Source: Leifsonia sp. fls2-241-R2A-40a (GTDB lineage: Bacteria > Actinomycetota > Actinomycetes > Actinomycetales > Microbacteriaceae). Taken from it: 64,000 nt of DNA. The stretch lies in assembly GCF_030209575.1 (NCBI RefSeq), contig NZ_JARVRS010000001.1:2232001-2296000 (forward strand), given 5' to 3'. The notes beneath the pieces were generated by a model. That model was given only the letters and a program-made list of their open reading frames with translations, was not told the DNA's origin and searched no databases. Every line of letters begins with the position of its first letter. Positions within the stretch are counted from its first letter, which is position 1. The position numbers were made by a program, and so were the translations under genes. Of this stretch, positions 59,932 to 64,000 are shown one piece after another.

Positions 59932-59961
59932 CAGGCGGCGGTCCTCCCGGGCCGCCGCCTG
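59932..59961 (+). other. Hairpin in the rpsK-rpoA gap
   Basis: CAGGCGGCGG and CCGCCGCCTG form a perfect 10-bp stem with a 10-base loop, 22 bases after the rpsK stop and without a T run. It occupies the place of rpsD (S4), for which no frame is found in the 123-base gap. Confidence 0.5.
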
Positions 59962-59992
59962 ACGGCGTGACGATCCCCACCCCATCAGAAGC

Positions 59993-60014
59993 GAATGTCA
60001 TATAGCGGACATTC
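59993..60014. promoter_or_regulatory. Inverted repeat around a TATAGC before rpoA
   Basis: GAATGTC (59993-59999) and GACATTC (60008-60014) are perfect inverted repeats flanking ATATAGCG. The TATAGC could be a -10 element, so the repeat could be an operator; it could equally form a hairpin in the rpoA leader, 18 bases before the start. No -35 was found. Confidence 0.4.
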
Positions 60015-60032
60015 AGCCGAAAGGAATCAATA

Positions 60033-61031
60033 GTGCTCATTGCACAGCGTCCTACGCTCACCGAAGAGAACATCTCCGAGTTCCGCTCGCGGTTCGTCAT
60101 CGAGCCGCTGGAGCCCGGCTTCGGATACACCCTCGGCAACTCCCTGCGCCGCACCCTGCTCTCCTCCATCCCCGGCGCCGCGGTCACCAGCATCCGCATC
60201 GACGGCGTGCTGCACGAGTTCAGCACCGTCCCGGGTGTCAAGGAGGACGTCACCGAGATCATCCTGAACATCAAGGGTCTGGTCGTCTCCAGCGAGCACG
60301 ACGAGCCGATCACCGCCTACCTCCGCAAGACGGGCGCCGGCCAGGTCACCGCCGCGGACATCTCGGCTCCGGCGGGTGTGGAGATCCACAACCCCGAGCT
60401 GGTCATCGCAACCCTCAACGACAAGGCGAAGTTCGAGGTCGAGCTGACCATCGAGCGCGGCCGCGGCTACGTGTCGGCCCAGCAGAACCGCAACGAGTAC
60501 AGCGAGGCGGGCCAGATCCCGATCGACTCGATCTACTCGCCGGTGCTCAAGGTCACCTACCGCGTCGAGGCCACCCGTGCCGGCGAGCGCACCGACTTCG
60601 ACCGCCTGGTGGTCGACGTCGAGACCAAGCCCGCGATCAGCCCGCGCGACGCCATCGCTTCGGCCGGCCGCACGCTGGTCGAGCTGTTCGGTCTGGCTCG
60701 CGAGCTCAACAGCGCAGCCGAGGGCATCGAGATCGGCCCCGCGCCGGTCGACGCCGTCCTCAGCTCCGAGCTGTCGATGCCGATCGAGGACCTCGACCTG
60801 TCGGTCCGCTCGTACAACTGCCTCAAGCGCGAGGGCATCAACACCGTGAGCGAGCTCGTCTCGCTGTCGGAGACGCAGCTCATGAACATCCGCAACTTCG
60901 GTCAGAAGTCGGTGGATGAGGTCAAGGACAAGCTGACGGAGATGGGCCTGTCGCTGAAGGACTCGGTTCCCGGGTTCGACGGCGCCCACTTCTACAGCGG
61001 CTACGACGAGGACGAGTCCACCACCATCTGA
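60033..61031 (+). CDS. rpoA: DNA-directed RNA polymerase subunit alpha
   Basis: 332 residues, GTG start with AAAGGAATCAA upstream. The N-terminal dimerisation domain has [20 protein letters not shown], and the C-terminal domain (from about 250) has [20 protein letters not shown], the helix-hairpin-helix surface that binds UP elements and activators. It is the assembly scaffold for the polymerase encoded at 13391-20812. Followed after 54 bp by rplQ. Confidence 0.99.
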   Translation: MLIAQRPTLTEENISEFRSRFVIEPLEPGFGYTLGNSLRRTLLSSIPGAAVTSIRIDGVLHEFSTVPGVKEDVTEIILNIKGLVVSSEHDEPITAYLRKTGAGQVTAADISAPAGVEIHNPELVIATLNDKAKFEVELTIERGRGYVSAQQNRNEYSEAGQIPIDSIYSPVLKVTYRVEATRAGERTDFDRLVVDVETKPAISPRDAIASAGRTLVELFGLARELNSAAEGIEIGPAPVDAVLSSELSMPIEDLDLSVRSYNCLKREGINTVSELVSLSETQLMNIRNFGQKSVDEVKDKLTEMGLSLKDSVPGFDGAHFYSGYDEDESTTI

Positions 61032-61085
61032 GGCCCGTCGCCTCGACTGACGCCATCTGGCTTTCAACACTGGAGATAACCGATC

Positions 61086-61658
61086 ATGCCTAAGCCCACC
61101 AAGGGCCCCCGCCTCGGGGGCGGCCCGGCGCACGAGCGCCTGATGCTCGCCAACCTGGCCGCTGCGCTCTTCACCCACAAGAGCATCAAGACCACCGAGA
61201 CCAAGGCCAAGCGCCTGCGTCCCGTGGCCGAGCGTCTGATCACGTTCGCGAAGCGCGGCGACCTGCACGCCCGCCGTCGCGTCCTCGCCGTGATTCAGGA
61301 CAAGACCGTGGTTCACGAGCTCTTCACCCAGATCGCTCCGCTGGTCGCCGAGCGTGAGGGCGGCTACACCCGCATCACCAAGCTCGGCTTCCGCAAGGGC
61401 GACAACGCGCCGATGGCGCAGATCGAGCTCGTGCTCGAGCCGGTCACCCCGAAGGTGAAGTCCACCAAGACCTCCGCCGCCCCCAAGGCTGCGCCGGTCG
61501 AGGAGACCAGCACCGAGGAGACCGCGGTCAAGGAGACCCCGGCCGAGGAGACCAGCGCCGAGACCGCCGCTGCTGAGGCCGAGGTCGCCGAGGACGCGAC
61601 CGCTGACGCCGACGCCGCCGGTGAGACCGACGCCGAGACCGAGGCGGAGAAGGCGTAA
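61086..61658 (+). CDS. rplQ: 50S ribosomal protein L17 with acidic C-terminal tail
   Basis: 190 residues; bacterial L17 is usually 115-130. The core ([60 protein letters not shown]) ends near residue 120 and is followed by a ~70-residue tail rich in Glu, Ala and Thr ([12 protein letters not shown]). The tail is strongly negative, opposite to the L15 tail. Last gene before the operon terminator. Confidence 0.97.
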   Translation: MPKPTKGPRLGGGPAHERLMLANLAAALFTHKSIKTTETKAKRLRPVAERLITFAKRGDLHARRRVLAVIQDKTVVHELFTQIAPLVAEREGGYTRITKLGFRKGDNAPMAQIELVLEPVTPKVKSTKTSAAPKAAPVEETSTEETAVKETPAEETSAETAAAEAEVAEDATADADAAGETDAETEAEKA

Positions 61659-61677
61659 CACCCTTCCTTCCCACGCT

Positions 61678-61712
61678 AGAAGGCCCCGCATCGAACGGAT
61701 GCGGGGCCTTCT
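61678..61712 (+). terminator. Rho-independent terminator after rplQ
   Basis: AGAAGGCCCCGCATC and GATGCGGGGCCTTCT form a perfect 15-bp stem with loop GAACG, 19 bases after the rplQ stop, followed by GCGTTCCC. Confidence 0.8.
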
Positions 61713-61742
61713 GCGTTCCCGCCTTCTTCTAGGGTGGAAGGC

Positions 61743-62777
61743 ATGAGTTCGCCCGACGCCGTTCCCCTGCCGCCGCTGAGCGCCCGTGTGTCACGGCCGG
61801 CCCTGCACCGACCACAGCACCCGGAGATCGCGGAATGGCGTCCGGTGACGCCAGACGACGCGGCCGCGGTGCACGAGGTGTACCGCGCCATCGCGGTCCA
61901 GGACCACCCGAACTACGTGACGACGCGCGAAGAGGTCGACGAGGAGCTCGGCTTCAGCTTCATCGACCTCGAGACGGACTCCCTGCTCGCCGTCACCGCG
62001 GACGGCCGCGTCGCCGCGGTCGGGATCGTGATGGAGCCGCCGCGGCAGGAGACGCTGGTGCGGGAGTTCATGAACGGCGGTGTGCATCCCGAGTTCCGCC
62101 GGCGCGGCATCGGACGGGAGCTGCTCGCCTGGCAACGCACGCGCGGGGAGCAGAAGCTCTCCGGTTCGGAGAAGCAGGTCCCCGGGTGGCTGGTGGGATA
62201 CGCCGACGACCGCGCACCGGACCGTGCGCGCCTCCTCCTCGCCGGTGGATTCGAGGTCGCCCGTTACTTCCGCACGATGGAGCGGGACCTTGGGGACCCC
62301 ATCCCCGAGGTCGTCCCGACCATGGACGTGGAGATCGTCTCGTACACGGCCGATCACGCCGAGGCGGTGCACGCGGCGCGCGACGACGCGTTCCGCGACC
62401 ACTGGGGAAGCCAGCCGCTCAGCGACGAGCAGTTCGCGGGGCTGGTCTCCGGGGTGTTCGTGCCGGAGCTCTCCTTCATCGCCCTCGCCGGGGACAAGGT
62501 GGCCGGCGTCCTGCTGACGGATGTCAATGAGGACGACTGGCCCGGGCAGGGCTTCACAGGAGCGTATGTCTCGACGGTGGCCGTGACGCGGCCGTTCCGT
62601 GGACGACGCATCGCACCGACACTGCTGAGGGCGGTGCTGGAGGCGTGCGCCGCGCGTGGCTGGGACAAGGTGGTGCTCGACGTCGACGCCGAGAACCCGA
62701 CCGGCGCCCTGGGGCTGTACACAGGCATGGGGTTCGTCTCCACGCAGGCGGAGACGGGGCTGGTCCGTGTCTACTGA
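61743..62777 (+). CDS. Tandem GNAT acetyltransferase
   Basis: 344 residues with two GNAT domains. Domain 1 has its acetyl-CoA loop at VHPEFRRRGIGRELLAW; domain 2 has VAVTRPFRGRRIAPTLL and then NPTGALGLYTGMGF. The layout resembles mycothiol synthase (MshD), but the MshD-type end is not recognised, so the substrate is open. ATG 61743 is preferred; an in-frame GTG at 61734 is possible. TAGGGT at 61730-61735, 7 bases before the ATG, could be a -10 of a leaderless mRNA. Overlaps truA by 11 bp. Confidence 0.8.
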   Translation: MSSPDAVPLPPLSARVSRPALHRPQHPEIAEWRPVTPDDAAAVHEVYRAIAVQDHPNYVTTREEVDEELGFSFIDLETDSLLAVTADGRVAAVGIVMEPPRQETLVREFMNGGVHPEFRRRGIGRELLAWQRTRGEQKLSGSEKQVPGWLVGYADDRAPDRARLLLAGGFEVARYFRTMERDLGDPIPEVVPTMDVEIVSYTADHAEAVHAARDDAFRDHWGSQPLSDEQFAGLVSGVFVPELSFIALAGDKVAGVLLTDVNEDDWPGQGFTGAYVSTVAVTRPFRGRRIAPTLLRAVLEACAARGWDKVVLDVDAENPTGALGLYTGMGFVSTQAETGLVRVY

Positions 62778-63636
62778 GCCGTCTCGCCGCTATCGGCTCG
62801 ACATCGCGTATCAGGGAACCGACTTCAACGGATGGGGTCGGCAGCCCGACCAGCGAACGGTCCAGGGGACACTGGAAGATGCGCTCGCGACGATCTTCCG
62901 GCGCGCGGGCGACCCGCCGCTCCTGACCGTCGCCGGGCGGACGGATGCGGGGGTGCACGCCGTGGGTCAGGTGGCCCACGTCGACCTCAGTCCGGCGCAG
63001 GAGGCGGTGCTGCGGAAGCCGCACGGCAAGCGTCCGCCGCTGTCCGCGGAGGAGGCGCTGGGCCGACGGCTGAACGGCATCCTGGGTCCGGTGTCCGATG
63101 TGGTGGTGCTCTCCGCATCCATCGCACCGGAGGGGTTCGACGCGCGCTTCTCGGCATTGTGGCGGCACTACGAGTACCGCGTAGCGGACCGCACGTCTCT
63201 CCGGGACCCGCTGCAGCGGCACCGGACCGCATGGGTCTCGTCGGACCTCGACGAGGTGTCCATGGACATGGGTGCCCACGGCCTTCTGGGGCTGCACGAC
63301 TTCGCCAGTTACTGCAAGGCTCGCGAGGGCGCGACGACCATCCGCACGCTGCAGTCCTTCTCCTGGCGGCGAGAGCCGCACGGCGTGCTGATCGCCGACC
63401 TGACCGCGGACGCCTTCTGCCACAGCATGGTCCGCGCGCTGGTGGGCGCGTGTGTCGAGGTGGGGGAGGGCAAGCTCGGCCCCGGCGACCTGGTGTCCCT
63501 GCGGGACGAGAAGCAGCGGACCAGCGCCTTCAAGGTGATGCCGGCGCGCGGATTGACGCTGCTGGAGGTCGGTTACCCCGAAGGTGCGGAGCTGGCACTG
63601 CGCGCCGAGCGGACGCGGGCGCTGCGGGAGCTGTAG
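62767..63636 (+). CDS. truA: tRNA pseudouridine(38-40) synthase
   Basis: 289 residues from a GTG at 62767. The catalytic Asp60 lies in GRTDAGVHAVGQ, and RLDIAYQGTDFNGW, HDFASYCKAREG and FCHSMVRALVG are the other TruA segments. It converts uridines 38-40 of the anticodon arm to pseudouridine. TruA commonly follows rplQ in actinobacteria; here the GNAT gene and a terminator lie between. A promoter for rplM follows. Confidence 0.95.
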   Translation: MSTEPSRRYRLDIAYQGTDFNGWGRQPDQRTVQGTLEDALATIFRRAGDPPLLTVAGRTDAGVHAVGQVAHVDLSPAQEAVLRKPHGKRPPLSAEEALGRRLNGILGPVSDVVVLSASIAPEGFDARFSALWRHYEYRVADRTSLRDPLQRHRTAWVSSDLDEVSMDMGAHGLLGLHDFASYCKAREGATTIRTLQSFSWRREPHGVLIADLTADAFCHSMVRALVGACVEVGEGKLGPGDLVSLRDEKQRTSAFKVMPARGLTLLEVGYPEGAELALRAERTRALREL

Positions 63637-63641
63637 CCGGT

Positions 63642-63671
63642 TTGACCGGGCGTAGCCCTCTCGCGTACGAT
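63642..63671 (+). promoter_or_regulatory. rplM operon promoter
   Basis: TTGACC (63642-63647) and TACGAT (63666-63671) are 18 bp apart, starting 5 bp after the truA stop. A start near 63678 would give a leader of about 135 bases. The -35 is identical to that of the rpsL promoter. Confidence 0.7.
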
Positions 63672-63811
63672 TGATCTTTGGTGTCCGCCGACTGCGGCGG
63701 AACATGCGAACGTGAGCCCTCCACCGGCCCGGTTCGGTCCCCTCGGGACGCGAACCCCCACGGAGCGGGATTCACGAACACCTCCGTTCGAGACAGAAAG
63801 CAGCCACTACT

Positions 63812-64000
63812 GTGACGCGCACCTATTCCCCGAAGGCGAACGAGATCCAGCGCGACTGGGTCATCATCGACGCGACCGACGTCGTGCTCGGCCGCCTCGC
63901 CAGCCACACCGCCGCCCTCCTGCGCGGCAAGCACAAGCCGACCTTCGCCCCGCACATGGACTCCGGTGACTTCGTCATCATCGTCAACGCGGACAAGGTC
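63812..64000 (+). CDS. rplM: 50S ribosomal protein L13 (3' truncated by window end)
   Basis: The first 63 residues are visible: [40 protein letters not shown], then [19 protein letters not shown] start with GAAAGCAG upstream. L13 is an early 50S assembly protein normally paired with rpsI (S9), which would lie just outside the window. Confidence 0.96.
   Translation, partial: MTRTYSPKANEIQRDWVIIDATDVVLGRLASHTAALLRGKHKPTFAPHMDSGDFVIIVNADKV

Noticed and set aside
61743-62777. Mycothiol synthase MshD
   Set aside because: Two GNAT domains fit, but MshD-specific end motifs were not recognised, so only a general call is given.

Overview
The window reads as a high-GC actinobacterial chromosome, most likely family Microbacteriaceae (Leifsonia-like). 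This rests on strong G/C bias at third codon positions, frequent GTG and TTG starts, 1-4 bp start/stop overlaps, actinobacterial forms of RpoB/RpoC and S12, and the loss of rpsN(Z) and rpsD from the ribosomal operons. The family is inferred from gene content and protein style only. I saw no tRNA, rRNA, CRISPR array, insertion sequence or phage gene.

Left part (1-13105), metabolic and regulatory genes. It opens with the 3' end of a HelD/UvrD-like helicase. Next is a leftward group: a YCII/DGPF-type protein, an ECF42-type sigma factor, a START-like protein and a DUF1684 protein. Rightward genes follow: EVE-domain protein, ComB-like protein, DUF427 protein, a secreted sorbosone/glucose dehydrogenase-like lipoprotein, a TPR protein and a SprT-like metalloprotein. 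Then come a leftward GNAT acetyltransferase, a CGNR regulator driving pxpA-pxpB-pxpC (5-oxoprolinase), a leftward spermidine-synthase-like protein and an extended SDR reductase.

Middle part (13182-40154). rpoB-rpoC has a recognisable promoter and a terminator. It is followed by a complete monoderm type IV pilus locus (pilB, pilT, pilC, pilA, three minor prepilins, prepilin peptidase, pilM, pilN, pilO). The secretin genes pilQ and pilP are absent, as expected without an outer membrane. Two membrane proteins follow, then a very large leftward FHA-FtsK/SpoIIIE ATPase that resembles the type VII secretion motor EssC/EccC but has no secretion partners nearby.

Right part (40320-64000), the translation superoperons. 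Order: rpsL-rpsG-fusA-tuf; a 900-bp gap that appears to hold two very small genes; the S10 operon (rpsJ to rpsQ); the spc operon (rplN to map, without rpsN); infA-rpmJ-rpsM-rpsK-rpoA-rplQ (without rpsD); a tandem GNAT protein; truA; and the start of rplM. Several ribosomal proteins carry long low-complexity tails, notably a Lys/Ala-rich N-terminus on L15 and an acidic C-terminus on L17. Strong GC hairpins sit in operon gaps, including the two where rpsN and rpsD would be expected.
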